64,000 nucleotides of DNA from Streptomyces broussonetiae (GCF_009796285.1 NZ_CP047020.1:3534001-3598000), one strand, 5' to 3'; shown: positions 31,434 to 40,087, counted from the first letter of the stretch. Notes: generated from the sequence alone by a model not told the origin. Program-made: numbers and translations.

Positions 31434-32555
31434 CTACTGCTTGCAGCCAGGGATCGGCGTGGGGGCGCAGTTGTTCGGGTGGTTGTCCCGCACCTTGGAG
31501 TCGCGCAACGTTACGGTTCCCAGGTTGTAGATGCCTCCCCCGTCCTGGAAGGCAGTGTTGCGCTCCACAGTGGAATCACGCACGGTCAGGCTTCCGCGAA
31601 CACCGCCGAGGATTCCGTTGTAGATTCCGCCGCCGAAACGCCCGGCGATGTTCCCACTCACCGTGGAACCTTTGAGTGTGGTTGCGCTCTGGTTGTAGAT
31701 TCCGCCGCCGTCGGTACCCGCGCTGTTGTCGACGACGCGGGAATTGTGCAGTGTCACCGAACCATTGGTGTGTTCGACGAGAATGCCCCCGGAGTCGGTC
31801 GTCGATGAGTTCTTCCGCACCGTGGAATCGGTTAGCGTCACGGAGCTTTTGTTGAACGTGTCGATACCGCCGACCTCACCGGAACTGTTGTTGCTCACCG
31901 TGGAGCCGTCCAGCTTCAGGGTCGTGTGGCTGTTCTCGATTCCTCCGCCCAATCCGTTCGCGAAGTTGTTGCTCACCTTTGAGTGGTCCAGCGTCACGGT
32001 GCCGTTGAAGCTGTTGATGCCGCCTCCGAAGCCGAAAGCACCATTGGCGGTGTTGTTGCGTACCGTCGACTTGATCAGAGTGACGGTGCCGTTGGTGTTG
32101 TCGATGCCGCCACCGCCCTGGCTGACGTTGTTGTTACGCACGGTCGAGTCATCGAGCGTCACCGAGCCGTTGTTGTTCGAGATCCCGCCACCGGAGTCGG
32201 CCTGGCCGTGGATGATGGTCAGGCTCTTCAGCTCTACACGGGCGTTGTTGACCGTCACTGTGGTGCCCGTGTCGTGGCCGTCGAGGACGGCACCGTCCAG
32301 GCCGATCAATTTCAGGTCGGTATTGATGACGAAGTTGCCGAAGCAGACACCTTTGATGCGCAGCGTCGCCCCAGGCCGCGCATTGGCGAGAGCAGGCTGC
32401 AAGGCGTTGGGGTTGTGTCTGCAGTCGACCACGCCGCCGGAGTCGATGGCCATGGCCGGCCCTGCCTCGGCCAGACAGATTACGCCCGCTGCCGCCACCG
32501 CCGCCGCGGCTTTCCCCCACCGGGGACGCACTCCCTCGGCCAATCGCATATTCAT
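31434..32555 (-). CDS. Exported right-handed beta-helix repeat protein
   Basis: The 373-residue protein has a signal peptide (LAEGVRPRWGKAAAAVAAAG region, cleavage near AMA-ID) followed by about eleven repeats of 22-24 residues. Each repeat contains GGGI(x)N and xVTLxxSTVxxNxx, as in polymorphic outer-membrane-like or parallel beta-helix proteins. It ends CAPTPIPGCKQ with two cysteines. Asn and Thr content is unusually high for this genome, and codons are more A/T-rich than the neighbours, hinting at later acquisition. The start at 32555 has GGGAGAACGGG in front. Such helices often bind or cleave polysaccharides, but no catalytic motif is recognised. Confidence 0.8.
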   Translation of the reverse strand: MNMRLAEGVRPRWGKAAAAVAAAGVICLAEAGPAMAIDSGGVVDCRHNPNALQPALANARPGATLRIKGVCFGNFVINTDLKLIGLDGAVLDGHDTGTTVTVNNARVELKSLTIIHGQADSGGGISNNNGSVTLDDSTVRNNNVSQGGGGIDNTNGTVTLIKSTVRNNTANGAFGFGGGINSFNGTVTLDHSKVSNNFANGLGGGIENSHTTLKLDGSTVSNNSSGEVGGIDTFNKSSVTLTDSTVRKNSSTTDSGGILVEHTNGSVTLHNSRVVDNSAGTDGGGIYNQSATTLKGSTVSGNIAGRFGGGIYNGILGGVRGSLTVRDSTVERNTAFQDGGGIYNLGTVTLRDSKVRDNHPNNCAPTPIPGCKQ

Positions 32556-33099
32556 CCCGTTCTCCCGTGCCATGCGGGGCTCGAATGGAATCCAACGCCC
32601 GCGCCGCCCTTCCATACGGAATACGTCCGAGGCGCAGCCCGCTGAAGGATGGTGTGGCCATCCGAACGCTGGATGACAGGGGCAGGGCCGCGACATCCCT
32701 CCAATGGCCGTGACCGGTGACCGGCGTGGCCTACCCGATCAGGTCAGCGGAGTAACTCAATTACCGAGTCAAGGCGACGGGCGCCCACCGGCAGCGAGGT
32801 GCGGCGCCCGTTCGAGACCGAGGATTTGAGGACTGTGCTCATCTTTATCAGGTTGATCACGGGGAGCTGGCGGCATCGGGCAACTCGCTTCTGGCCGCAG
32901 TTGGACGTCCGCTGAGGCACGGGCCTGCCGCCGTTGTCCGCGCCTGTCGGTGTCAACCGCAGATGTCAGGCGCCAGGGCCCCTCTTGACACATCGGCCCA
33001 TCGCATCCGTGCAGCTTGTTCGGCCAGTCCATCACACCCGATGACGAGCACTCGTAAGATCATCCGGTCATCGTGAGGTGTTCGAGGCTGGGGGATCAG
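32556..33099. other. Intergenic region without recognised genes
   Basis: These 544 bases separate the beta-helix gene and the 33100 gene, which are divergent. The short frames present have no convincing composition. The stretch is less GC-rich than the surroundings. I see no strong hairpin or repeat; both promoters should lie here. Confidence 0.4.
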
Positions 33100-33660
33100 A
33101 TGGGGGCAACCGAGCAGTTTGTGACGATAGGAGCCGTCCTGGTTGGCGCGCTGTCCACTCATGTCACCAACCACCTGATGGAGCGGAGCAAGAATCGCTA
33201 CCAACTCATGACTCGGTGGGACGACAAAAAGGTCGAAGCATATGCGGCGTACATGGATGCAGTGAAGTGGCGCATCGCCGCGTGCGTTCGGGTGTACGAG
33301 GCCAAAGAAGGGTTGGCCGAAGAGCACAGGTCCGAGGGGGAGCTTCGCACGGACCTATTTCAAGCGAGCCGACGATGGGGGTCCGCCTTCGAACGGGTCA
33401 TGCTCCTCGGCTGTGACGATGCGATCGAGGCCGGCCATGAACTGAACGTGCTGCTCTCCGAGATCACTTGGCAGGCCACAGGGAAGATCACCGGAACTCT
33501 CAGCGAATGGCGGGAACGGCATCGCGCCGCGTTCCGAGCGATCAACACCTTCCATGAAGCGGCCCGGCAAGACCTGGGCATCCAGGGGAAAGTCACGGGC
33601 GAGAAGCACCCGCAGCGCGACCTCTTGCTCCCGCCCTCCCGCGATGCAGCAGAAGACTGA
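33100..33660 (+). CDS. Membrane-anchored protein of unknown function
   Basis: The 186-residue protein has one N-terminal membrane helix (FVTIGAVLVGALSTHVTNHLM). A helical cytoplasmic or extracellular part follows, rich in charged residues (KVEAYAAYMDAVKWRIAACV, RRWGSAFERVMLLG). It looks like a helical bundle of the kind seen in many uncharacterised actinobacterial proteins. The ATG at 33100 has GGGGGA upstream. Codon use is noticeably less GC-biased than in neighbouring genes, which points to horizontal transfer. No partner gene is adjacent. Confidence 0.7.
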   Translation: MGATEQFVTIGAVLVGALSTHVTNHLMERSKNRYQLMTRWDDKKVEAYAAYMDAVKWRIAACVRVYEAKEGLAEEHRSEGELRTDLFQASRRWGSAFERVMLLGCDDAIEAGHELNVLLSEITWQATGKITGTLSEWRERHRAAFRAINTFHEAARQDLGIQGKVTGEKHPQRDLLLPPSRDAAED

Positions 33661-33956
33661 CCTCTCTTCAGCCCTCCACTCACCCCAGCCCCCATCCCGT
33701 ACGCCACTACGGACCCACAGCCGGAAACGGCGCTCCCGCCATCCCGGCGCCGACCGATCCCTCGTCGGAGGCATCATTCTGACCGTGGCCACTCCGTGCG
33801 GCAGCCGAATCGTGGCCTTTGGCTCGTAGCTGTGCGCGCGGCCCGGGCATCGGCCGGGCTGGAACGGGACGGAGGCAGGAGCGCAGGCCCGGCCGCGCAC
33901 GCCGCGCTTGCGCGGCGACTTGCCGACGTAGAGCAACTTGCAACCCAGTGCTCAGC
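33661..33956. other. Stretch without recognised genes left of the IS element
   Basis: No convincing gene. The strand-mirrored short frames do not resemble proteins. The stretch leads up to the 15-base direct repeat that marks the left edge of the insertion element. Confidence 0.35.
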
Positions 33957-33971
33957 TGCGTCGGGCACTCC
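33957..33971. repeat. 15-bp direct repeat, left copy (likely target duplication)
   Basis: TGCGTCGGGCACTCC is identical to 35356-35370. It directly abuts the left terminal inverted repeat of the element at 33972. Confidence 0.7.
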
Positions 33972-34231
33972 TGTCCGATCCCGGGTGACGCTTGACAGTT
34001 CGGTCCCAGCTGGTGGTTGACAGTGGCCGTGATCGGCTTTTCTGTGCGCGTCGTTGCGGCGCGTGTGGGGAGGCCGGGCGGCTCGCGTGCCGCAAGAGGG
34101 AGATGCGCGGGTGAGCCGAGTTACCCCTGCTCCGAAGGCGCATCCCACCTCCAGTGATCACTACATGGTGCTACCACCGATTACGAGAGCCGTTGGCCCT
34201 GGACGCACCCGCCGATCGCGGCGCCAGGAGA

Positions 34232-34867
34232 TCACTGACACCGCTTCAAGGCTACGTGGTACACGGTTTTGATCGTGCCGTTCGTCGAGTCCATCTCCAT
34301 GAAGCTGGTGGCGCTCGGGCTTGAGGTGCCGGGGTCGACCTGTAGTTCGGTGTTGATGTCGAGGTCGCGCTCCTGCCCGCAGGGGGCGAAGACCAGGGCG
34401 GCGACGGGCACGGTGTCGGTCGTCCGCCAGTTGTTGGTGAACCCGCCCTTGAAGTGATGAGTCTTGGTGGTGGTGGCGTTGCCCTCGAAGTGGTAGCTGG
34501 CCCGCTGGGTCCCGGACGCACCCGGCGCCAGTGACGCGAAGCCGCTGTAGTCGGCGGACACGATCGCGTAAGTGAGGCCACCGGGGACGTGCACGCGCAG
34601 GTTGAGCTGACAGTTCTTGCGGGAGTCGGTCGGCGCCGAGCCGGGCCCCACCTGGGCGAGGTAGTTACTATAGGTAACGCTGAAGGTGGTGTTGTCAGGG
34701 GAGATGGCCACGGAGGCCGTCCCCGGCGGGCAGCCGGTACCGTCGGCCGCCACACTGTCGATGACGATCCGGTCCGGCGGCGGGGGCGGAGCCGCGCTGG
34801 CACCGAAGGCCGACGAGCCGAACAATGATGTGGCGACACCAGCCGCCGCCAGCACGCGGAGCACCAT
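34232..34867 (-). CDS. Exported DUF4360-domain protein
   Basis: The 211-residue protein has a signal peptide (MVLRVLAAAGVATSLFGSSA, cleavage near ASA-AP). A DUF4360 domain fills the rest: IVIDSVAADGTGCPPGTASV, the CQLNLRVHVPGG strand, GQERDLDINTELQV, and a final MDSTNG...VYHVALKRC. Four cysteines are consistent with disulfides outside the cell. The family is widespread in Streptomyces as secreted proteins of unknown role. The start at 34867 has GAAGGGAAG in front. It lies within an IS481-like element on the strand opposite the transposase remnant. Confidence 0.88.
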   Translation of the reverse strand: MVLRVLAAAGVATSLFGSSAFGASAAPPPPPDRIVIDSVAADGTGCPPGTASVAISPDNTTFSVTYSNYLAQVGPGSAPTDSRKNCQLNLRVHVPGGLTYAIVSADYSGFASLAPGASGTQRASYHFEGNATTTKTHHFKGGFTNNWRTTDTVPVAALVFAPCGQERDLDINTELQVDPGTSSPSATSFMEMDSTNGTIKTVYHVALKRCQ

Positions 34868-35097
34868 GGGCTTCCCTTCAATCGTCCACGGATCCAGGGC
34901 GGGCGTCACTGTCCGAGCCCGGCCAACCGGATTTGACGTGGGCATCGCACCACATGTGGCGTGCCCGCATATGTAACGTGACGTCCCAGTCACTCAATCG
35001 GCCTTCGAGGTGGAGGCCTCGTTCACCCACGCGCGGGGACAGAGCGGCGCGAGCTCGGATACAGCGGCTGACTCGATCCGCTCTGGCGCTACATCTC

Positions 35098-35298
35098 CTG
35101 CGGAGCCGGAGCCGGTACCGGCCGGAGCATCGGCTGTTTGGCCGCCCCTACGCAGGCCAGACCGTGACCGCGCACGTGTCGGACTCCGCGGTCACCGTCG
35201 AGCTGGACGGCCAGGTCCGGGTGATCCGGCGCACGACCGACGTCCCGGTCCGCAACGTGAAAGCGAACAAGCCCCACGGGGCTCCCTACGTTGTCTAG
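35098..35298 (+). pseudogene. C-terminal remnant of an IS481-family transposase
   Basis: Residues YRPEHRLFGRPYAGQTVTAH, VELDGQVRVIRRTTDVPVRN and a basic end resemble the C-terminal beta domain that follows the integrase core in IS481-type transposases. The catalytic DDE core and N-terminal helix-turn-helix are missing. It ends 57 bases before the right inverted repeat, as expected for an intact IS end. Assignment is from memory of the family pattern. Confidence 0.55.
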
Positions 35299-35355
35299 GC
35301 CCAACGTCAAGCATCACCCGGGACCAGAACGTCAGGCATCAGCTGGGATCCGACA

Positions 35356-35370
35356 TGCGTCGGGCACTCC
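35356..35370. repeat. 15-bp direct repeat, right copy
   Basis: TGCGTCGGGCACTCC, identical to 33957-33971. In junction module 1 the related GCGTCGGGCACT starts at 31154, 53 bases before the hairpin there, as in this module, so the element appears to have inserted into a pre-existing module. Confidence 0.65.
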
Positions 35371-35408
35371 ACAGCGCAGCCCACGAAATCACCCGCCGCC
35401 GAAACCCA

Positions 35409-35442
35409 ACGAGCCCCCTTCCCAACCAGGGAAGGGGGCGCA
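35409..35442. terminator. Hairpin terminator of junction module 2
   Basis: ACGAGCCCCCTTCCC pairs with GGGAAGGGGGCGC. It lies just downstream of the small-ORF copy at 35480-35665 on the minus strand. Confidence 0.65.
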
Positions 35443-35479
35443 GGGAGCCACACGGTCGCGCACAAGCCTGGAACGGACC

Positions 35480-35665
35480 TCAGACCCACTCCACCTCGCA
35501 GACGATCTGCGAGGTGGATTCAGGCACCGGCAGCGGCGTACGGGAAGCATCCGACAACGCCAGCGAGCGGGGGCGCGAAGCACCGACCGCCGCCAACGCA
35601 GCCGTCACTTCCTCCTCGCTCACCCCCGCCAGCACCTCCATCACCCGATCGAGTGCCTCGCTCAC
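35480..35665 (-). CDS. Diverged second copy of the small ORF after the radical SAM gene
   Basis: A 61-residue frame begins MSEALDRVMEVLAGVSEEEV and ends CEVEWV. It is about 70 percent identical by eye to the 61-residue protein at 40992. It keeps its GTG start right behind the duplicated TGA of the radical SAM tail (35667-35669). The reading frame is open, but the upstream gene is only a fragment, so expression is doubtful. Function unknown. Confidence 0.45.
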   Translation of the reverse strand: MSEALDRVMEVLAGVSEEEVTAALAAVGASRPRSLALSDASRTPLPVPESTSQIVCEVEWV

Positions 35666-35666
35666 C

Positions 35667-35783
35667 TCAGTGCGCGTGACCGCTCGAAGCCGACGCCGGA
35701 CCTGCGTTCTTGACCGTCAGCGGGAGCAACTTCTTGCCGGTCGGGCCGATTTGGATGTGCGTGTCCATCTGCGGGCAGGGCAG
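35667..35783 (-). pseudogene. Duplicated 3' end of the TIGR03960 radical SAM gene
   Basis: The last 38 or so codons of the gene at 41179 are repeated here with a few base differences. They encode MDTHIQIGPTGKKLLPLTVK and the ASSGHAH end. Similarity stops abruptly at about 35783, where unrelated sequence leads to the DyP peroxidase stop. Only the tail is present. Confidence 0.8.
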
Positions 35784-35827
35784 CATCCACAACCAGACCC
35801 CAGATCCCCTGGGTTCATCACGTCGGC

Positions 35828-37162
35828 TCAGGAGCCGAGGTCGGCCATCCAGCGCAGTGCGCTGAGGCTCGGCAGGAAGAGGTATTCGCCGCCGCGCGTG
35901 GTGACGAAGCGCTCGACGCCGTGCAGGCGACGCCGAACGGGCCGCTGCGGGATCGTGAAGATGCCCGAGCCGTCGTTGTCACCCGTCAGCAGATCCTTCT
36001 CCACGTCCAGGCCGGTGAAGTTGCCGTCGTTGAACCATTGCGACTTCACGAACTCGAACTGACGGTCGAGGTGCGCGTTGACGGCGATGAACACAATGCC
36101 GCGGTCGGCGCCGTCGTCGTCCAGGGTGCCGGCGGGCAGCGGCGGCCCGTAGCTGGTGCTTCGCCGGATCAGCCGGTGGAGGTCGACGTCACCGATGATC
36201 TCCGAGTCACGCGGATTGGCACGCCTGGCGTGGGCACCGTGCGGGCAGACCACCCCACGCGGATCAGACGCGTAGACGAAGTCGTTGTTGCGCTGCTCGT
36301 CCGCCCCCAGGTCCGGGTCGTCGTGCTCGGGCGCCAGGATCAACGGGGCACCGCTCGGCCAGCGGCCCACGATCTTCGCGGCGAGCAGCGACTCCTCTTC
36401 CGGGCTGCCGGCGTTGTCGTGTAGATAGCGCCGGAAGGCGGCGACACGTGTGTGCAGCTTCCGCCAGACCACGAACGTGCCGTTACGGCCCAGCACCTCC
36501 GGCTCCGGTATCGGCGGCAGGTTTCCGGTCTGGTCGGGATAGCCCAGCACGAACTCGCCCGCCTTGAGGACGGGACCGCCGCCGGGTGGGTTGTCCGCGC
36601 CGCTTCCTTCCACCGCGGGGTTGCTGATGCCGTCCTTGTAGCCGAAGCTGGTGCGCCCCGAGGCCAGTTGATAGAGATCTTGCCGGTACACCACTTGAAC
36701 GCCGGGAAGCTGCATGCGCGCCTGCCGCGCCCGTTCGAGTACGACCGCCAGGGACTCCTGGTCGGCAGCGATGAGGGACAACACGATGTGCACCCGGCCG
36801 GTACCGAAGGGCGGCTCCCAGTGCGCGGGCGCGCTCTCGCCGGTGTCACCCAGGAACTCGGCCCGTGCCGCCATACCCTGCCGGAACTCCTCCGGGAAGC
36901 TGTTCAGAGAAGCCTGCGGCACCTGGAGCGCTTCGAGCCCCCGGTACGTCACCGCGACGTTGAGAAGCGCCGGCAGGGGCGGCTGCCACCAGTTGGCGGC
37001 GGAGTCGACCAGTCCGGCCAGGCGTCCCATCAGGTCACGTCCAGCGCGCCGGTCGTCCACCCGCAGCAGGATGTAGGTGCCGACGTACGGCGACGGCCGG
37101 GTACGCAGCACGATGCCTTGGATGTCGTCGAGTTGCAGTGGTGGGCCTTCAACCGTCGTCAT
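35828..37162 (-). CDS. DyP-type heme peroxidase
   Basis: The 444-residue dye-decolorising peroxidase has the GxxDG motif (FGYKDGISNPAVEG), the proximal-His region CPHGAHARRANPRDS, and the C-terminal block GIVFIAVNAHLDRQFEFV with IPQRPVRRRL. There is no signal peptide. The long version belongs to the larger DyP subfamilies rather than the encapsulin-type short ones. The ATG at 37162 has GAGGGGA ahead. It is the last gene of a four-gene unit with a hypothetical protein (39563), a DUF4331 protein (38286) and a TPR protein (37213); the gap to the TPR gene is 50 bases. A decayed relative lies at 27084. Confidence 0.94.
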   Translation of the reverse strand: MTTVEGPPLQLDDIQGIVLRTRPSPYVGTYILLRVDDRRAGRDLMGRLAGLVDSAANWWQPPLPALLNVAVTYRGLEALQVPQASLNSFPEEFRQGMAARAEFLGDTGESAPAHWEPPFGTGRVHIVLSLIAADQESLAVVLERARQARMQLPGVQVVYRQDLYQLASGRTSFGYKDGISNPAVEGSGADNPPGGGPVLKAGEFVLGYPDQTGNLPPIPEPEVLGRNGTFVVWRKLHTRVAAFRRYLHDNAGSPEEESLLAAKIVGRWPSGAPLILAPEHDDPDLGADEQRNNDFVYASDPRGVVCPHGAHARRANPRDSEIIGDVDLHRLIRRSTSYGPPLPAGTLDDDGADRGIVFIAVNAHLDRQFEFVKSQWFNDGNFTGLDVEKDLLTGDNDGSGIFTIPQRPVRRRLHGVERFVTTRGGEYLFLPSLSALRWMADLGS

Positions 37163-37212
37163 CTCGTCCCCTCGGTCGGGCGTCGGGCGATTTGTACCAA
37201 TCACAGGCACTA

Positions 37213-38289
37213 TTAGCGCTGTCCGACACGGCATCTGGCGCGATCGACGAGCGCCCGGGCACGTGGAGTGGGTCGATGCGCGAGGTTCTGGAGCGACAGC
37301 CGAAGCGCCCGCTGAGGATCGCCGCCCACGGTCAGCCAGAACTCGGCCGCGTGATCGACGTACGCCTCGGGGTGGCGCGCCATCAGCTCCTCGTAGCGCG
37401 CGGCGGCGCGCGCTCGCCAGAACCGGGCCTCCGCCGACGCCCCGCATCCGCCGAGGAGGCGGGCGAGCCCGGTCGCGTACTCGGGGTCGTCGCTGACGAG
37501 GACCAGCCGCCGCAGCCGCTCCACCGCCGCGGCCCTCCTCCCCTCGGCGGCGTCGGCCTCGGCGAGGTGGCCCAGAGCCGGAACATAGGACGGCAGGCGG
37601 GCGACCGCCGACTCCAGCCAGGTCCGCGCCCTCGCCGGACCTCCCCGCACCAGCCACATCCGCCCGCACTGGAATTCGAGGATCGCCAGCGGGAAGGGAC
37701 TGACCCCGCGGTACGCGCGACGCGCCGCCAGGAACCACGTCTCGGCCTCGGCTGCCTCATCTGCCTCGTGCGCTGCACCGCCGTTGTCGGCGTGGCAGCG
37801 GGCCATAGCAGCGACGGTCCCGAAGTCCCGCCGTCTCGACAACGCCCGCCGACACAGCGCGTGCGCCTCGTCGTACCGCCCGACCGCCTGGCAGACCGCT
37901 GCCCGCTCCACGTCGACGGTGCACCGGTCGAGTCCCAGAACGGCCGCCGCCTCCAGATCGTCCAGCGCCGCCGCGAACCGGTGGAAGTGGGCCGCCACTC
38001 CGGCGCGCGCGAGGAGCGGACGAGGATCGCCCGGCGCCCGGTCCACGAACATGTCGGCCAGCGCTGCCACGCGCTCGACCTCGTCGATGCGGCCCCCCAC
38101 GTGCCCACGCAGGGCGGTCAGCTCCACCAGCTCGCCCCAGCCTGCGGCGGTGAGCCTTCCCGGCACCGCCTGCGCCGCCAGACCTTCGATGCGTGCGTCC
38201 AGGTTGCCCATGGCGATGACACCGGCCGTCGTGCGCGGCCCGCCCGCGAGGTCGCCTCCGGCACGATCAGCTGCGGTGACGCCGCTCAT
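37213..38289 (-). CDS. TPR-like helical repeat protein of the DyP operon
   Basis: The 358-residue soluble protein consists almost wholly of paired helices in the style of tetratricopeptide repeats. Examples are ALDDLEAAAVLGLDRCTVDVE, GRYDEAHALCRRALSRRRD, ARTWLESAVARLPSYVPAL and AAVERLRRLVLVSDDPEY. No enzymatic motif. The ATG overlaps the stop of the DUF4331 gene (ATGA), with GGAGG upstream, so translation is coupled. A scaffold or substrate-handling role for its operon partners is the plain inference. Confidence 0.85.
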   Translation of the reverse strand: MSGVTAADRAGGDLAGGPRTTAGVIAMGNLDARIEGLAAQAVPGRLTAAGWGELVELTALRGHVGGRIDEVERVAALADMFVDRAPGDPRPLLARAGVAAHFHRFAAALDDLEAAAVLGLDRCTVDVERAAVCQAVGRYDEAHALCRRALSRRRDFGTVAAMARCHADNGGAAHEADEAAEAETWFLAARRAYRGVSPFPLAILEFQCGRMWLVRGGPARARTWLESAVARLPSYVPALGHLAEADAAEGRRAAAVERLRRLVLVSDDPEYATGLARLLGGCGASAEARFWRARAAARYEELMARHPEAYVDHAAEFWLTVGGDPQRALRLSLQNLAHRPTPRARALVDRARCRVGQR

Positions 38290-39443
38290 CTGTTCGCCGG
38301 GGCCTTCGGAATGGTGGCCGCCTGCTCGGGCGGGTACGGGTTGGCCGGTGCCAGGTACGGGAACTCGCGCAGCGCCGGGACGGTCCCGTCGACGCCGTCG
38401 CTCACGCGCGGGCCGTGTCCCGCGTTGACGATCAGTGTGTAGAGCGTGTCGATGACGTCGTCGTTGAGCGACCGGCCACCGCAGGTCGTGTACTCCCGGC
38501 CCTCCAGCAGAGCCCACTCGATCTCGAAATAGCTGTCCTCTGCGTACGGCTTGGCAGCGTCCACGACCAGGAAGTCCGCCAGCAGCAGTTCCGTCAGCGG
38601 ATGCGTCCCGTCCGGCTGTGCCGTCCAGTCCAGCTTGCCGTCGAGACCGTCGAAGAAGCCCAGGTTGGCGTTAAGTCGTGAGCGATAGGCGTCCAGGTAG
38701 GTCGGACCCAGCCGGAACGGGTCTTCCTCGTTGTAGAGATCGCGTAGGTCCACGATCTTGTTGGCGGTGTCGACCCCGTTCTCCGACATGAGAATGTTCT
38801 TGACCTCGGGACGGCCCAGGCGTTCCAGTCGCACGGGATACGGCCCGAGGGTGACGGTCTCCGCCGCGACGGCGAAGACGCTGCCCGCGGCCGGCCCGAA
38901 CACCCTGGCGGCATCGAGTTCCGCCACGAAGGTCAGGACGTCGTTGCCCTCCAGCGGGTTGGTGCCCTGCGGGACGAAGGCGAGCCGCCCGCTCGCCCGC
39001 GTCTCCACCTCCTTGGCCACGTCCATGAAGAAGGGATCCAGCCGCAGTCCCGCGTAGCAGCGCACGTCGTCGCCCTCACCGCCCCGCTCGTCGTTCACCA
39101 GGAACGACACCGATGCCCCGCTCGGCAGCACGCACGTTCCCCGCTGCGCCGACCGCCCGTCCTCATCCGGTCCGGCCGGAGCAGAGAAAGTGCACGTGAG
39201 CGCGAATTCGTCGGCGCCGACATCGAAGAGAGCTCCGGAATGTCCCATGGGCACGGACACCGGACGGACGCGAAATCGATAACTGGCAGCGTCCGAGAAC
39301 AGGGCTCCGGGCCAGGCGCTGGGAAAGACATCGAGGACGAGAACGAGCCGACCGGGCCGCGAGGGGCTGGGAAAAGCGTAAAGGTCGGTCAGGTCGATGG
39401 CCGGATCGGCCACGGCGCGGGTGCCGGAAAGATGGTCGGACAT
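38286..39443 (-). CDS. DUF4331-domain protein
   Basis: The 385-residue protein begins MSDHLSGTRAVADPAIDLTD and continues LYAFPSPSRPGRLVLVLDVFP, the DUF4331 signature. It also has the later GPYPVRLERLGRPEVKNIL and VDTANKIVDLRDLYNEEDPF. There is no signal peptide, unlike some members. The family has no known activity, as far as I recall. The start at 39443 has GCGGAGG upstream; the end overlaps the TPR gene. Position in a peroxidase operon suggests oxidative chemistry on a common substrate (inference). Confidence 0.9.
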   Translation of the reverse strand: MSDHLSGTRAVADPAIDLTDLYAFPSPSRPGRLVLVLDVFPSAWPGALFSDAASYRFRVRPVSVPMGHSGALFDVGADEFALTCTFSAPAGPDEDGRSAQRGTCVLPSGASVSFLVNDERGGEGDDVRCYAGLRLDPFFMDVAKEVETRASGRLAFVPQGTNPLEGNDVLTFVAELDAARVFGPAAGSVFAVAAETVTLGPYPVRLERLGRPEVKNILMSENGVDTANKIVDLRDLYNEEDPFRLGPTYLDAYRSRLNANLGFFDGLDGKLDWTAQPDGTHPLTELLLADFLVVDAAKPYAEDSYFEIEWALLEGREYTTCGGRSLNDDVIDTLYTLIVNAGHGPRVSDGVDGTVPALREFPYLAPANPYPPEQAATIPKAPANR

Positions 39444-39562
39444 GGTGCTGCGACCTCCGCTGACGGGGTCCGGGCCGACGACCGCACGCCGCTGCCGGCC
39501 CACCTGAGCCCAAGCGCCATGTCCGCGGCTACGGCGCCTGGAACCGGGACACAAGACCGCTG

Positions 39563-40087
39563 CTAGCCGGACACGGTGTCCAGCAACGCGTTGAACGCCT
39601 GGGTGACCTTCTGCGCCTTGGTGGTGTCCTCGACCGTCATGGTCGGGTTGGAGGCGTACCACATGTCGGCTTCCACGATCTTCGTCGCCAGCCAGTCGAC
39701 CATGTGCGGATCGGACGCCCCGGGCCAGCCCTCAACGATGTCTTCGAACATCTCATCGAACCAGGGTCCGGCGTTGGCGAATATGTCGGCCATGTACGGC
39801 TTGAAGTCACCGTCATAGGTGACCGCGCCTATGACCTGAGTGTCATTGTTGATGAACGCGACGCGGAAGTCGTGGACAGTGCCGACAAGCTTTTCGTAGT
39901 GCCAGGCGTCGTCCTGGATCTTGGCGGCCTTCTGGTGGAACCGCTCCGCCCCACCTGGCTTGGCATCGAAGAGAACGGTGATTTCCGCAACCTCCCCGAC
40001 CCTCTTGCCGAGACCGTCGGGCTGCCTGGCCACGGTCGGAGTCGCGTCCTCCGGAGTCGCCGACTGCGCGGATCTCTGTGTCGTCAT
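39563..40087 (-). CDS. Hypothetical protein at the head of the DyP operon
   Basis: The 174-residue soluble protein has a core reading VAEITVLFDAKPGGAERFHQ, KLVGTVHDFRVAFINNDTQV, AVTYDGDFKPYMADIFANAG and PHMVDWLATKIVEADMWYA. The alternation of strands and helices and the beginning (ITVLFDAKPGGAERF) resemble ferredoxin-like (dimeric alpha-beta barrel) folds, which also make up DyP peroxidases, but no family is named. The ATG has AAGGAAGAGGGAG in front. It is first in the unit; the gap to the DUF4331 start is 119 bases. A perfect 14-base palindrome lies about 60 bases upstream. Confidence 0.75.
   Translation of the reverse strand: MTTQRSAQSATPEDATPTVARQPDGLGKRVGEVAEITVLFDAKPGGAERFHQKAAKIQDDAWHYEKLVGTVHDFRVAFINNDTQVIGAVTYDGDFKPYMADIFANAGPWFDEMFEDIVEGWPGASDPHMVDWLATKIVEADMWYASNPTMTVEDTTKAQKVTQAFNALLDTVSG

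Larger units (their letters stand above)
33972..35355 (+). mobile_element. Degenerate IS481-like element carrying a DUF4360 gene
   Basis: The left end reads TGTCCGATCCCGGGTGA and the right end, read inward, TGTCGGATCCCAGCTGA; they are imperfect terminal inverted repeats starting TGTC. Both ends also contain internal repeats of the form GTCAAGCATCACCCGGGACC. A 15-base direct duplication flanks the element (33957-33971, 35356-35370), within the range I recall for the IS481 family. Of the transposase only the C-terminal part remains (35098-35298). The interior instead holds an intact DUF4360 gene on the other strand, so the element cannot move by itself. Confidence 0.6.

Noticed and set aside
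33774..34148. Minus-strand 124-codon frame at the left IS end
   Set aside because: It crosses the direct repeat and terminal inverted repeat and has a shadow-like Arg/Ser/Ala composition.
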